From contig JAMPIM010000006.1 in assembly GCA_023662705.1 (NCBI GenBank), positions 1-5,741 of the forward strand: a stretch of DNA of 5,741 nt, read 5' to 3'. Shown here one piece after another: positions 1-5,636 of this stretch. The position numbers and the translations under genes are program-made. Origin of the DNA: Candidatus Gastranaerophilales bacterium. Lineage in GTDB: Bacteria > Cyanobacteriota > Vampirovibrionia > Gastranaerophilales > Gastranaerophilaceae. A model generated the notes under the pieces. That model ran no database searches and was not told where the DNA came from. It saw nothing but the letters and a program-made list of their open reading frames with translations. Position 1 is the first letter of the stretch, and every line of letters begins with the position of its first letter.

Positions 1-488
1 TAACAGGCGACTTGAAAAAAGTAGCTTTAGATGTTGCGAAAAAATTGAAAATTGATAAAGTTTATAGTGAACTTTTACCGGCGGATAAAGTTACAAAAGT
101 TGAAGAACTAATTGATGAAAAGAATGTTACCGCTTTTGTCGGCGACGGAATCAATGATGCACCTGTTTTAACAAGAGCAGATATAGGGATTGCAATGGGT
201 GCACTCGGATCAGATGCTGCCGTTGAGGCTGCTGATGTTGTTCTTATGGATGACAATCCGTTGAAAATAGCTGAAGCAATAAAAATTTCAAAAAAATGCT
301 TAAATATAGTTAAACAAAATATTTGGTTTGCACTTGGTGTAAAATTTGCATGTCTTATTTTGGGTGCTATAGGAATAGCAAACATGTGGCTTGCAGTTTT
401 TGCAGATGTTGGTGTAATGATAATATGTATATTGAACGCATTTAGAGTATTGGTAAATAGGAGTACAACATGCAAATCCATCAAATAA
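1..488 (+). CDS. cadA: Zn/Cd/Pb-exporting P1B-type ATPase, C-terminal part (5' end outside window)
   Basis: This is the 3' end of a heavy-metal P-type ATPase that exports Zn(II), Cd(II) or Pb(II) across the cytoplasmic membrane using ATP. The reading frame is open from the window edge: the first codons give TGD, the P-domain motif, so the TTG at 12 is an internal Leu and not the start. GDGINDAP, the Mg-binding hinge motif, lies at 141-164, followed by the usual MGxxGSDAAxEAADVVLMDD-type stretch. Two final membrane helices follow. They carry the Lys (342-344, in FALGVK) and the Asp (405-407, in FADVGV) that are typical of the zinc/cadmium/lead class and bind metal in ZntA. The copper class has different residues there. 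The tail after NAFRVL is a short extension (NRSTTCKSIK) that overlaps the next gene by 19 bp. The choice between cadA and zntA as a name is arbitrary. Confidence 0.92.
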   Translation, partial: TGDLKKVALDVAKKLKIDKVYSELLPADKVTKVEELIDEKNVTAFVGDGINDAPVLTRADIGIAMGALGSDAAVEAADVVLMDDNPLKIAEAIKISKKCLNIVKQNIWFALGVKFACLILGAIGIANMWLAVFADVGVMIICILNAFRVLVNRSTTCKSIK

Positions 489-1234
489 GAAACGCAACAA
501 TAATTATAACTTACAATAATAAAAAGTTTTTAATTGATCCATGGCTTATGCCAAAAGAGTATATGGCAGGTTTTGAAGCGGGATTGAATTCTAATATCAG
601 ACAGCCCAGAGTAGAATTGCCAATTTCTATTGAAGAAATTGTTGATGTGGATGCTGTAATTTTAACTCATTATCACCCTGATCATTGGGATGAGTTTGCT
701 GCAAAAGCCTTAGATAAAAATATACCGTTTTTTGTTCAATCAAAAGATGATTTTAATATTATCAAAAATTCAGGCTTTAATGATGTAAGAATTATTGAAG
801 AAGTGTCTGATTTTGCGGGTATAAAATTATATAAAACAGACTGCCAGCATGGACGACGTGAAATTATAAAACCGCTTTGTGAACAGGTTGGTATGCCTTA
901 TGATTCAATGGGTATAGTTTTTAAATCTGAAAATGAAAAAACTCTTTATTTAGCAGGTGATACAATTTTTTGTAACGAAGTAAAATGCGCCTTAGACAAA
1001 TATAAGCCTGATGTTATTATAGTAAATGCTTGCGGAGCTACAACTATAACCGGTGAAAAAATAATTATGGATTGTGATGATATTAAAGCAATCGTAGATT
1101 ATGCACCAAAAGCAATAATAGTTGCAAGTCATATGGATACAGTAAGTCATTTAACTGTGACAAGAGATGATATTAAAAATTTGAAACTTAATAATGTAGT
1201 AGTTCCTGACGATAATGAAATTCTAGAATTTTAA
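470..1234 (+). CDS. Metallo-beta-lactamase-fold metal-dependent hydrolase (254 aa)
   Basis: This is a stand-alone MBL-fold hydrolase, probably cytoplasmic because it has no signal peptide or membrane segment. The HxHxDH metal site is complete: H67, H69, D71 and H72 in the sequence THYHPDHWDE. Further likely ligands are H127 (DCQHGRR), D164 (LAGDT, the bridging Asp) and H221 (ASHMD). The N-terminal strands (ATIIITYNNKKFLIDPW) match the opening of the UlaG-like/UPF0173-like branch of the superfamily, which includes sugar-phosphate lactonases and many uncharacterised enzymes. The substrate cannot be read from sequence. The start at 470 is fixed by AGGAG at 459-463, six bases upstream and inside the end of the ATPase gene, so the two are very likely co-transcribed and translationally coupled. 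A role tied to metal handling is possible but only inferred from position. Confidence 0.9.
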   Translation: MQIHQIRNATIIITYNNKKFLIDPWLMPKEYMAGFEAGLNSNIRQPRVELPISIEEIVDVDAVILTHYHPDHWDEFAAKALDKNIPFFVQSKDDFNIIKNSGFNDVRIIEEVSDFAGIKLYKTDCQHGRREIIKPLCEQVGMPYDSMGIVFKSENEKTLYLAGDTIFCNEVKCALDKYKPDVIIVNACGATTITGEKIIMDCDDIKAIVDYAPKAIIVASHMDTVSHLTVTRDDIKNLKLNNVVVPDDNEILEF

Positions 1235-1322
1235 GAACTCGAATCCAAAGGGGAAGATTTGTTCCAGTTTATCATTCTATGTCAAGTATTGCTCTGAATT
1301 CTTATTATATCAAGGCGTTTAA

Positions 1323-1568
1323 TTATCTGAAGTTACAAGCTTTTTTATCTGGATACCATATGCCATTATTCTCTTGGCAAGTTTGCTCATTTACAATTAT
1401 TTTCTTGCCTTCAATATGCAAAGGTAATCCTTCTTTGCATATGCTAATATCCAAGCAAGTATCCATATCATCTGTAAGATATCGGTGCAAAAAAATAAAG
1501 GGGGAGAGTATAAGAATACCCCCCATAATAATTATTATATTTTTGATAATATTAAATAATTTTTTCAT
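1323..1568 (-). CDS. Small single-pass membrane protein with four cysteines (81 aa), possible partner/immunity protein
   Basis: I cannot assign it to a named family. The sequence shows a basic N-terminus (MKK), one hydrophobic helix at about residues 11-27, then a roughly 50-residue polar domain, probably outside the cytoplasmic membrane. That domain has Cys38, Cys44, Cys64 and Cys78 plus a G-x-W (69-71), suggesting one or two disulfides. It starts 20 bp after the stop of the 196-residue gene, on the same strand, with no Shine-Dalgarno in between. It therefore depends either on coupling to that gene or on a start of its own (see the -10 element at 1576-1584). From memory, small membrane proteins with this CLD...C...C...GxW...C layout occur next to toxin-like genes; an immunity or partner role is inference. 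The overlapping plus-strand frame is hydrophobic low-information sequence, so the minus strand is preferred. Confidence 0.7.
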   Translation of the reverse strand: MKKLFNIIKNIIIIMGGILILSPFIFLHRYLTDDMDTCLDISICKEGLPLHIEGKKIIVNEQTCQENNGIWYPDKKACNFR

Positions 1569-1575
1569 GTGGTTA

Positions 1576-1584
1576 ATTATATCA
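1576..1584 (-). promoter_or_regulatory. Possible extended -10 element just before the 81-aa gene
   Basis: The minus strand reads TGATATAAT, an extended -10, ending seven bases before the ATG at 1568. A transcript from it would begin at or next to the A of the start codon, i.e. be leaderless. This would fit the missing ribosome site. No good -35 is present, and chance matches are common in AT-rich DNA. Confidence 0.22.
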
Positions 1585-1588
1585 CAGT

Positions 1589-2179
1589 TTAATCTGCGGA
1601 GTCTTCAAGCCTTTCTGCAATTGTCATCCCCTTTACTAATACATTTTTGAATAAATCAGTAAATTCTCTTAAATCGCTGATTCCTTTAGCTACAAGAGCT
1701 CCTAATTCTCCTCTTTTGGCACCATCACAATTAGCTTTTGAATGGAAGTATTTATCTGCTCCAATTGAATTAGCATCTCTCATCTCATTGTAATTACGTA
1801 TAAAGTCATTAATTGTTCCAATAATTTGTTGTAAAGCATCTATGCAACTTTCTATTATTGCTAATGCGGGGCTACTACATTTCTTGGTTATTAATATGTT
1901 GGTGAAAAAATTAATACCAGAAAGTATTTCTGATTGTAATGCCATTGCATCACCAATGATTTCCCCTAGTTTGGTTAATAAATCATCTAAACAATCACAT
2001 CTGTCTTGTTCCACAACTTCAATATAACATTTGCAATTAGGATGTGGTTTATCTGGAATATCTTTTTCATTATCATACTCAGAACCTTCTAATGCCTGAC
2101 ACTTCGCACAGGCACAATCATTTGAATGCCATATGTATTTATAATTTCCAATCCTGCCTTCCAGCACTTGATTAGCCAT
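1589..2179 (-). CDS. Phage Mu F-like / polymorphic-toxin-tail-like protein (196 aa)
   Basis: Two recognisable parts are visible. Residues 11-57 (YKYIWHSND, Cys24-x2-Cys27, LEG, then PHPNCKC at 45-51) have the Cys/His pattern found at the C-terminus of phage Mu gpF-type minor head proteins and in toxin proteins that borrowed it, probably a metal-binding fold. Residues 64-135 are mostly amphipathic helix with three extra cysteines (63, 101, 112). Residues 141-179 (ADKYFHSKANCDGAKRG, then SDLREFTDLFKN) resemble a conserved tail that I recall from Rhs and other polymorphic toxins; its activity is not known to me. In those proteins the tail normally continues with an Asn/Gly-rich 'ANxxGR'-like part, but here the protein stops at EDSAD, so it may be short. 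There is no signal peptide. The start is fixed by AGGAGG at 2184-2189. It overlaps the upstream short ORF by 8 bp and precedes the 81-residue membrane protein by 20 bp. An effector role is inference; a decayed phage head gene is the alternative. Confidence 0.82.
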   Translation of the reverse strand: MANQVLEGRIGNYKYIWHSNDCACAKCQALEGSEYDNEKDIPDKPHPNCKCYIEVVEQDRCDCLDDLLTKLGEIIGDAMALQSEILSGINFFTNILITKKCSSPALAIIESCIDALQQIIGTINDFIRNYNEMRDANSIGADKYFHSKANCDGAKRGELGALVAKGISDLREFTDLFKNVLVKGMTIAERLEDSAD

Positions 2180-2336
2180 AAATCCTCCTTTTGTTTATTT
2201 CATTAATTTTATTAATTAATTCTTCTGTATTTATATTTTTAAAATCTTTTGTTTCAAAAATCAGATTACTTTTCATTCCTTTAACCAAATATCTTTCAAT
2301 AATATCAGCAGGGTACATCTCAATAATTTTATTCAT
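2172..2336 (-). CDS. Short ORF with displaced start (54 aa from the in-frame ATG), possibly frameshifted
   Basis: The frame encodes a charged, coding-like peptide beginning MNKIIEMYPADIIERY and ending INEINKRRIYG. Its last codons contain the AGGAGG of the next gene and its stop overlaps that gene's start (ATGGCTAA), a typical operon junction. The frame stays open back to a TAA at 2406-2408, but the only in-frame ATG (2336) has no Shine-Dalgarno. A perfect AGGAGG plus ATG lies 32 bp upstream (ATG at 2368) in another frame, and that frame stops after ten codons. Either one base has been lost at about 2350-2365, in which case the original protein would be about 65 residues starting ME, or the ten-codon frame hands ribosomes to this one through a TAATG junction. 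I do not recognise the family. The antisense plus-strand frame (2191-2415) is hydrophobic and is taken as a shadow. Confidence 0.5.
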   Translation of the reverse strand: MNKIIEMYPADIIERYLVKGMKSNLIFETKDFKNINTEELINKINEINKRRIYG

Positions 2337-2379
2337 TAAGTTTGTAAAATTATCATCAATGACTCCATTAATACCTCCT
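2336..2379 (-). promoter_or_regulatory. Strong Shine-Dalgarno with ten-codon ORF ending in TAATG
   Basis: AGGAGG (2374-2379) is followed after five bases by ATG (2366-2368). The frame reads MESLMIILQT and stops at TAA (2336-2338), whose last A is the first base of the ATG of the 54-codon ORF. This is either a coupled leader peptide or the footprint of a one-base frameshift in a former longer gene. Confidence 0.5.
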
Positions 2380-2403
2380 ATTTTAATACGTAATTTTCTA
2401 CGC

Positions 2404-2417
2404 CTTTATGCATAAAG
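2404..2417. repeat. 14-bp perfect palindrome in the cassette leader
   Basis: CTTTATGCATAAAG is its own reverse complement. It lies between the promoter at 2527-2555 and the first ribosome site at 2374-2379. It could be an operator for a dimeric repressor or a small RNA hairpin; no such regulator gene is visible in the window. Confidence 0.35.
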
Positions 2418-2526
2418 CATTAAGGCACTGTTCTCAATATCTAATACAATGACAATTTGTGTAAGGTAAACTATAAATTTATAAGTTTGATTTGTGTTGT
2501 ATTGTGTAAAATTAATTACAAATTTT

Positions 2527-2555
2527 ATTATACATATTTTCTGATTTTGAAACAA
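2527..2555 (-). promoter_or_regulatory. Promoter for the leftward cassette
   Basis: The minus strand carries TTGTTT (2550-2555), a 17-base spacer and a perfect TATAAT (2527-2532). Transcription would start near 2520, giving a leader of about 150 bases before the AGGAGG at 2374-2379. The same TTGTTT-17-TATAAT arrangement stands before the pyrophosphatase gene. AT-rich background lowers certainty. Confidence 0.5.
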
Positions 2556-2623
2556 CTTTGTAAACAAGTTTTTACATCTTCAAAATTTACTAAAATATAA
2601 TTCTCTTTTTATAACTATATGTC

Positions 2624-2646
2624 AAAAAACGCCCGTGTGGGGCGTC
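2624..2646 (-). terminator. Rho-independent terminator after tRNA-Ser
   Basis: On the minus strand ACGCCC (2640-2645) pairs with GGGCGT (2629-2634) around a five-base loop, extended by G-U and A-U pairs and followed by a run of six T (2629-2624). It lies about 50 bases beyond the tRNA 3' end and separates the tRNA transcript from the cassette promoter at 2527-2555. Confidence 0.85.
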
Positions 2647-2694
2647 TTTCACTAAAACCAATCTCCACCAATTCTCTAATTGTGGACTAAAATA

Positions 2695-2781
2695 CAGAGA
2701 GGATGGGATTCGAACCCACGGTGGAATTGCTCCCACACGACCCTTCCAAGATCGCACCATCAACCGCTCGGACACCTCTCT
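2695..2781 (-). tRNA. tRNA-Ser (anticodon GGA)
   Basis: This is a class II tRNA of 87 bases without CCA. The seven-base acceptor stem AGAGAGG/CCTCTCT pairs fully, with G as discriminator. The anticodon stem CGATC/GGTCG encloses loop TTGGAAG, anticodon GGA, reading UCC and UCU. The long variable arm has a GTGG/CCAC stem, as in serine tRNAs, and the T arm is GTGGG-TTCGAAT-CCCAT. The bases after the discriminator are TAT, so CCA must be added by nucleotidyltransferase. It has its own promoter (2795-2823) and terminator (2624-2646). Confidence 0.97.
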
Positions 2782-2794
2782 TTGATTAATATAG

Positions 2795-2823
2795 ATTATA
2801 CTTGAATCATTTTTGATTGTAAA
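2795..2823 (-). promoter_or_regulatory. tRNA-Ser promoter
   Basis: The minus strand has TTTACA (2818-2823, five of six consensus bases), a 17-base spacer and a perfect TATAAT (2795-2800). The predicted start is about seven bases before the tRNA 5' end. The -35 lies right after the stop codon of the 64-residue gene. Confidence 0.85.
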
Positions 2824-2824
2824 C

Positions 2825-3019
2825 CTATTTTATAAAAACAAAACGCGGAACTTCTTGTTGTTCAAAAACAGGAGGTTCCCAATGAGTTTCCAAAAATTCT
2901 CCAAGAGTATCTATTGCAGGATTTGTAATATAAAAATCCCCTCTTTGTTTCTTCAAAATTTCATTTGAAGACAAAAGTTTTGTGACGATTTGTTCGCTGG
3001 TTAGTTCTGCTGTTGGCAT
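2825..3019 (-). CDS. Hypothetical protein (64 aa)
   Basis: I do not recognise this small soluble protein. It begins MPTAELTSEQIVTKLL, predicted helical, followed by basic KKQRGD (residues 24-29), a proline-containing middle, and an aromatic/acidic C-terminus (HWEPPVFEQQE, ending PRFVFIK). There is no signal peptide, membrane segment or cysteine. The ATG at 3019 has GGAG 12 bases upstream (3032-3035), a slightly long spacing. The frame is also open back to a TGA near 3059 without another ATG, so a non-AUG start a few codons upstream is possible. Its own promoter (3048-3075) sits directly behind the pyrophosphatase terminator, making it a monocistronic unit. The arrangement of promoter, ribosome site and charged sequence supports a real gene. 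Confidence 0.62.
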   Translation of the reverse strand: MPTAELTSEQIVTKLLSSNEILKKQRGDFYITNPAIDTLGEFLETHWEPPVFEQQEVPRFVFIK

Positions 3020-3047
3020 ATACTTTTCATACTCCGTTTGTACATTG

Positions 3048-3075
3048 AGTATAGCATCTCAAAAAAACTTTGCAA
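3048..3075 (-). promoter_or_regulatory. Promoter for the 64-aa gene
   Basis: The minus strand has TTGCAA (3070-3075), a 16-base spacer ending in TGC, and TATACT (3048-3053), i.e. an extended -10. The -35 begins inside the T-rich tail of the preceding terminator. Predicted transcription starts near 3041, about 20 bases before the ATG. Confidence 0.6.
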
Positions 3076-3106
3076 TAAAAAAGCGGGAGCGAATTTTCGC
3101 TCCCGC
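3076..3106 (-). terminator. Rho-independent terminator of the pyrophosphatase gene
   Basis: A ten-base-pair GC-rich stem (GCGGGAGCGA with TCGCTCCCGC, 3083-3106) with a four-base loop is followed on the minus strand by six T (3082-3077). It starts 14 bases after the stop codon. The plus-strand side has no T run, so it works leftward only. Confidence 0.95.
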
Positions 3107-3119
3107 CTCAATTCTTAAA

Positions 3120-5531
3120 CTACTTGTTATCAGTAGGAATTCTCATTGCATAGAATGAGCGAACTACAAATACAAGAGCTACTACTAAAAGCACCCATCC
3201 TGCAGGTTTTGCAAAAGCTTGGAAATCAGGGTTAATAGCGATTTCCATTGCCAATAAACCGAACAATGTTGTGAACTTGATAATAGGGTTCATTGCAACT
3301 GATGAAGTATCTTTGAACGGGTCGCCAACTGTGTCGCCAACAACTGTTGCTGCGTGTAAGTCAGTTCCTTTTTCTGCCATATCAACTTCAACAATTTTCT
3401 TTGCGTTATCCCAGCATCCACCTGCGTTAGCCATAAATACAGCTTGGAATAAACCAAATACTGCAATTGCTAAAAGATAACTTACAAAGAATGATACAGG
3501 CTGTGAATCAGCTCCATTTGGAGATGATAAACAAGCAAGTGCCAATGCAAATCCAAATAGTGCTATAAAGATATTATACATACCTTTTTGAGCATATTGG
3601 GTACAAATCTTAACAACTTCTTTTGAGTTAGAAAGATTTGCGCATTTGTCATCAGCTTCACCAAGTTTAATATTGTTTTTAATAAACTCTGTTGCTGAAT
3701 AAGCACCTGTAGTTACAGCTTGCATTGAAGCTCCGCTGAACCAGTAAATTACTGCACCACCGGCGATAAAACCAAGCAATGTGTAAGGGTTCAATAGGTT
3801 TAGAATCATTTCAGGCTGAATACCTAATGTTTCTTTGATTACAAGAATCAATGAGAAAATCATTGTTGTAGCACCAACAACAGCTGTACCGATAAGTACA
3901 GGTTTTGAAGTTGCTTTGAAGGTATTTCCGGCACCATCATTTTCTTCCAAATAGCGTTTTGCGTTTTCGAAATCAGGTTTGAATCCGTAAGCTTTTTCGA
4001 TTCCATCAGCAGCATTAGGAACTTCTTCGATTAATGAAAGTTCATAAACTGATTGAGCGTTGTCTGTTACAGGACCGTAAGAGTCAACTGCAATAGTTAC
4101 AGGGCCCATTCCCAAGAAACCGAATGCAACTAAGCCGAATGCGAATACAGACGGATAAATCATTGTTTCATTAGGAATATGCAAGCTTGCAAAGTAAGCT
4201 AATCCCATTAGAAGAACTACAATTGCGCCAATCCAGAATCCTGAGAAGTTTCCTGATACAATACCGGAAAGGATTGTTAAAGAAGCGCCGCCTTCTTTTG
4301 AAGCTGTAACAACTTCGTGAGTGTGCTTTGCTTTAGGGCTGGTGAATACTTTTGTAGCTTCAGGAATCAACGCAGCACCTAAAGTTCCGCAAGAAATAAT
4401 TATTGAAAGAACTAACCATAAACCTTCAGGAAGTTCTGCTAATAATTTATTACTTACTGTAAATGTCATAATAATTGATAAAATTGAAGTAATCCAAACA
4501 AGAGATGTTAATGGAGCTTCAAAATCGAATTTTTTAGAAGTAACAGCGTAAGCCTTTGTAATTGCTCCGTTAATCCAGTACGCAACTACTGAAGTAATAA
4601 TCATCAGGAATCTCATTGTGAAAATCCAAGCTAATAATGGAACCTGATAATCTTTGAATACACCTAAAAGAATGAAACTCACAAGAGCAACACCTGTTAC
4701 ACCATAAGTTTCAAATCCGTCAGCAGTAGGCCCGATTGAATCACCTGCGTTATCACCTGTACAGTCAGCGATTACACCAGGGTTACGAGGGTCGTCTTCT
4801 TTAATACCAAATTGTATTTTCATTAAATCAGAACCAATGTCTGCAATTTTTGTGAAAATACCGCCTGCTACACGAAGAGCAGAAGCACCAAGTGATTCAC
4901 CGATTGCGAAACCGATAAAACAAGCACCTGCAAGTTCACCCGGAACGAATAAAAGAATTACAAGCATCATAATAAGTTCAATTGACACCAATAACACACC
5001 GATGCTCATACCTGCTTTTAAAGGTATATTCATAATGTCCAAAGGATTACCTTTAAGAGCGGTAAATGCAGTTCTTGAGTTTGCAAGAGTATTCATTCTT
5101 ATGCCGAACCAGGCTACAAGATATGAGCCTAAGATACCGAGTACTGACCATCCAAGGATAGTTAATACTGATGACACAGCCATTCCTTGCAAATACCAGA
5201 AGTAGAACGCAATACATAAACCGATTAAAACTTCTAAGCAAAGTAAGAATTTACCTTGTTGTACCAGATAAGTTTTGCATGTTTCGAAAATTGTGTTACC
5301 AACTTCTTCCATTTTTGCGTGAACCTGAACTTTTTTTACGCGAAGAAACTCAATAAGTCCGAATATTACGCCGATAACAGAGACCACTAAACCTATTAAT
5401 AATAGATTATAGCTGTTTAAGCTGACGGCTTTAATATCAGGTACTACAAGAGAAGCTTCACCCGCAAAAGCAGGCGAGATAACCATTGAAAGCAATCCTG
5501 CAAACAATGATTTCATCAAAGTTTTTTTCAT
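3120..5531 (-). CDS. hppA: Membrane-bound, ion-pumping inorganic pyrophosphatase (803 aa)
   Basis: This integral membrane protein hydrolyses PPi and pumps H+ and/or Na+ out of the cytoplasm. The family's active-site motifs are all present. DDPRNP (246-251) is followed by IADCTGDNAGD (254-264) and ADGFETYG (270-277, with a membrane Glu at 274). DSYGPVTDN spans 483-491, GNTFKAT 535-541, NAGGCWDNAKK 702-712 and VGDTVGDPFKDTS 731-743. Lys539 occupies the position where a Lys replaces the K+ ion in K+-independent enzymes (Ala in K+-dependent ones), so activity without K+ is predicted. The first motif differs from the common IADNVGDNVGD...ADLFE form, pointing to a divergent subfamily. Which ion is pumped cannot be decided from sequence. 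Residues 1-24 look like a cleavable signal peptide (MKK, hydrophobic core, SPAFAG), and at 803 residues it is longer than the usual 660-770. The start is supported by AGGAG at 5541-5545, nine bases upstream. It is transcribed alone between its promoter and terminator. Confidence 0.98.
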   Translation of the reverse strand: MKKTLMKSLFAGLLSMVISPAFAGEASLVVPDIKAVSLNSYNLLLIGLVVSVIGVIFGLIEFLRVKKVQVHAKMEEVGNTIFETCKTYLVQQGKFLLCLEVLIGLCIAFYFWYLQGMAVSSVLTILGWSVLGILGSYLVAWFGIRMNTLANSRTAFTALKGNPLDIMNIPLKAGMSIGVLLVSIELIMMLVILLFVPGELAGACFIGFAIGESLGASALRVAGGIFTKIADIGSDLMKIQFGIKEDDPRNPGVIADCTGDNAGDSIGPTADGFETYGVTGVALVSFILLGVFKDYQVPLLAWIFTMRFLMIITSVVAYWINGAITKAYAVTSKKFDFEAPLTSLVWITSILSIIMTFTVSNKLLAELPEGLWLVLSIIISCGTLGAALIPEATKVFTSPKAKHTHEVVTASKEGGASLTILSGIVSGNFSGFWIGAIVVLLMGLAYFASLHIPNETMIYPSVFAFGLVAFGFLGMGPVTIAVDSYGPVTDNAQSVYELSLIEEVPNAADGIEKAYGFKPDFENAKRYLEENDGAGNTFKATSKPVLIGTAVVGATTMIFSLILVIKETLGIQPEMILNLLNPYTLLGFIAGGAVIYWFSGASMQAVTTGAYSATEFIKNNIKLGEADDKCANLSNSKEVVKICTQYAQKGMYNIFIALFGFALALACLSSPNGADSQPVSFFVSYLLAIAVFGLFQAVFMANAGGCWDNAKKIVEVDMAEKGTDLHAATVVGDTVGDPFKDTSSVAMNPIIKFTTLFGLLAMEIAINPDFQAFAKPAGWVLLVVALVFVVRSFYAMRIPTDNK

Positions 5532-5559
5532 AATAACTCTCTCCTATTAATACTCCCTT

Positions 5560-5588
5560 ATTATATTAAAGGTTAAAAAATAAAACAA
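5560..5588 (-). promoter_or_regulatory. Pyrophosphatase gene promoter
   Basis: The minus strand has TTGTTT (5583-5588), a 17-base spacer and a perfect TATAAT (5560-5565). The predicted start near 5553 gives a leader of about 22 bases containing the AGGAG. Its -35 is 19 bases from the -35 of the divergent tRNA-Leu promoter, so the two promoters are back to back and may compete or share a regulator. Confidence 0.75.
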
Positions 5589-5607
5589 GTTTGTAACATT
5601 AGACTGT

Positions 5608-5636
5608 TTGACAATAAAAAATGTTCTTGTTATACT
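5608..5636 (+). promoter_or_regulatory. tRNA-Leu promoter
   Basis: A perfect -35 TTGACA (5608-5613), a 17-base spacer ending in TGT, and TATACT (5631-5636) form an extended -10 promoter. Predicted transcription starts about 13 bases before the tRNA. It is the strongest promoter in the window. Confidence 0.92.

Noticed and set aside
62..500. Two minus-strand ORFs opposite the P-type ATPase
   Set aside because: They are antisense to conserved ATPase motifs (GDGINDAP, terminal helices) and have no ribosome sites.
1236..1252. Similarity of the bases after the MBL gene (CTCGAATCC) to a tRNA T-arm, considered as an attachment site paired with tRNA-Ser
   Set aside because: Only eight bases match, and in inverted orientation relative to the tRNA; an integration scar should be a longer direct repeat of the tRNA 3' end.
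1501..1528. GGGGG...CCCCC inverted repeat with GTAT/ATAC inner stem
   Set aside because: It lies inside the coding sequence of the 81-aa gene (around residues 14-23), has a three-base bulge and no T run; probably a coincidence of Gly/Pro/Ile codons.
1279..1650. Plus-strand ORF of 123 codons
   Set aside because: It is antisense to two minus-strand genes with better composition and context; its hydrophobic Ile/Phe/Leu-rich sequence is typical of the complement of AT-rich coding DNA.
2191..2415. Plus-strand ORF of 74 codons, hydrophobic
   Set aside because: It is the complement of the charged minus-strand frame ending at 2172, which has the operon-like stop/start overlap.
2407..2586. Minus-strand open frame ending IENSALMLYA without an ATG near its beginning
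   Set aside because: It overlaps the promoter and leader, is low in complexity, has no ribosome site, and can be explained by AT-rich chance; kept only as a possible remnant.
2590..2775. Minus-strand ORF of 61 codons over the tRNA-Ser
   Set aside because: It covers most of a fully paired tRNA-Ser and its terminator; the translation is a by-product of the tRNA sequence.
3271..5356. Several ORFs of 61-122 codons within the pyrophosphatase gene, on both strands
   Set aside because: All lie inside the 803-residue gene with intact catalytic motifs and are shadow frames.
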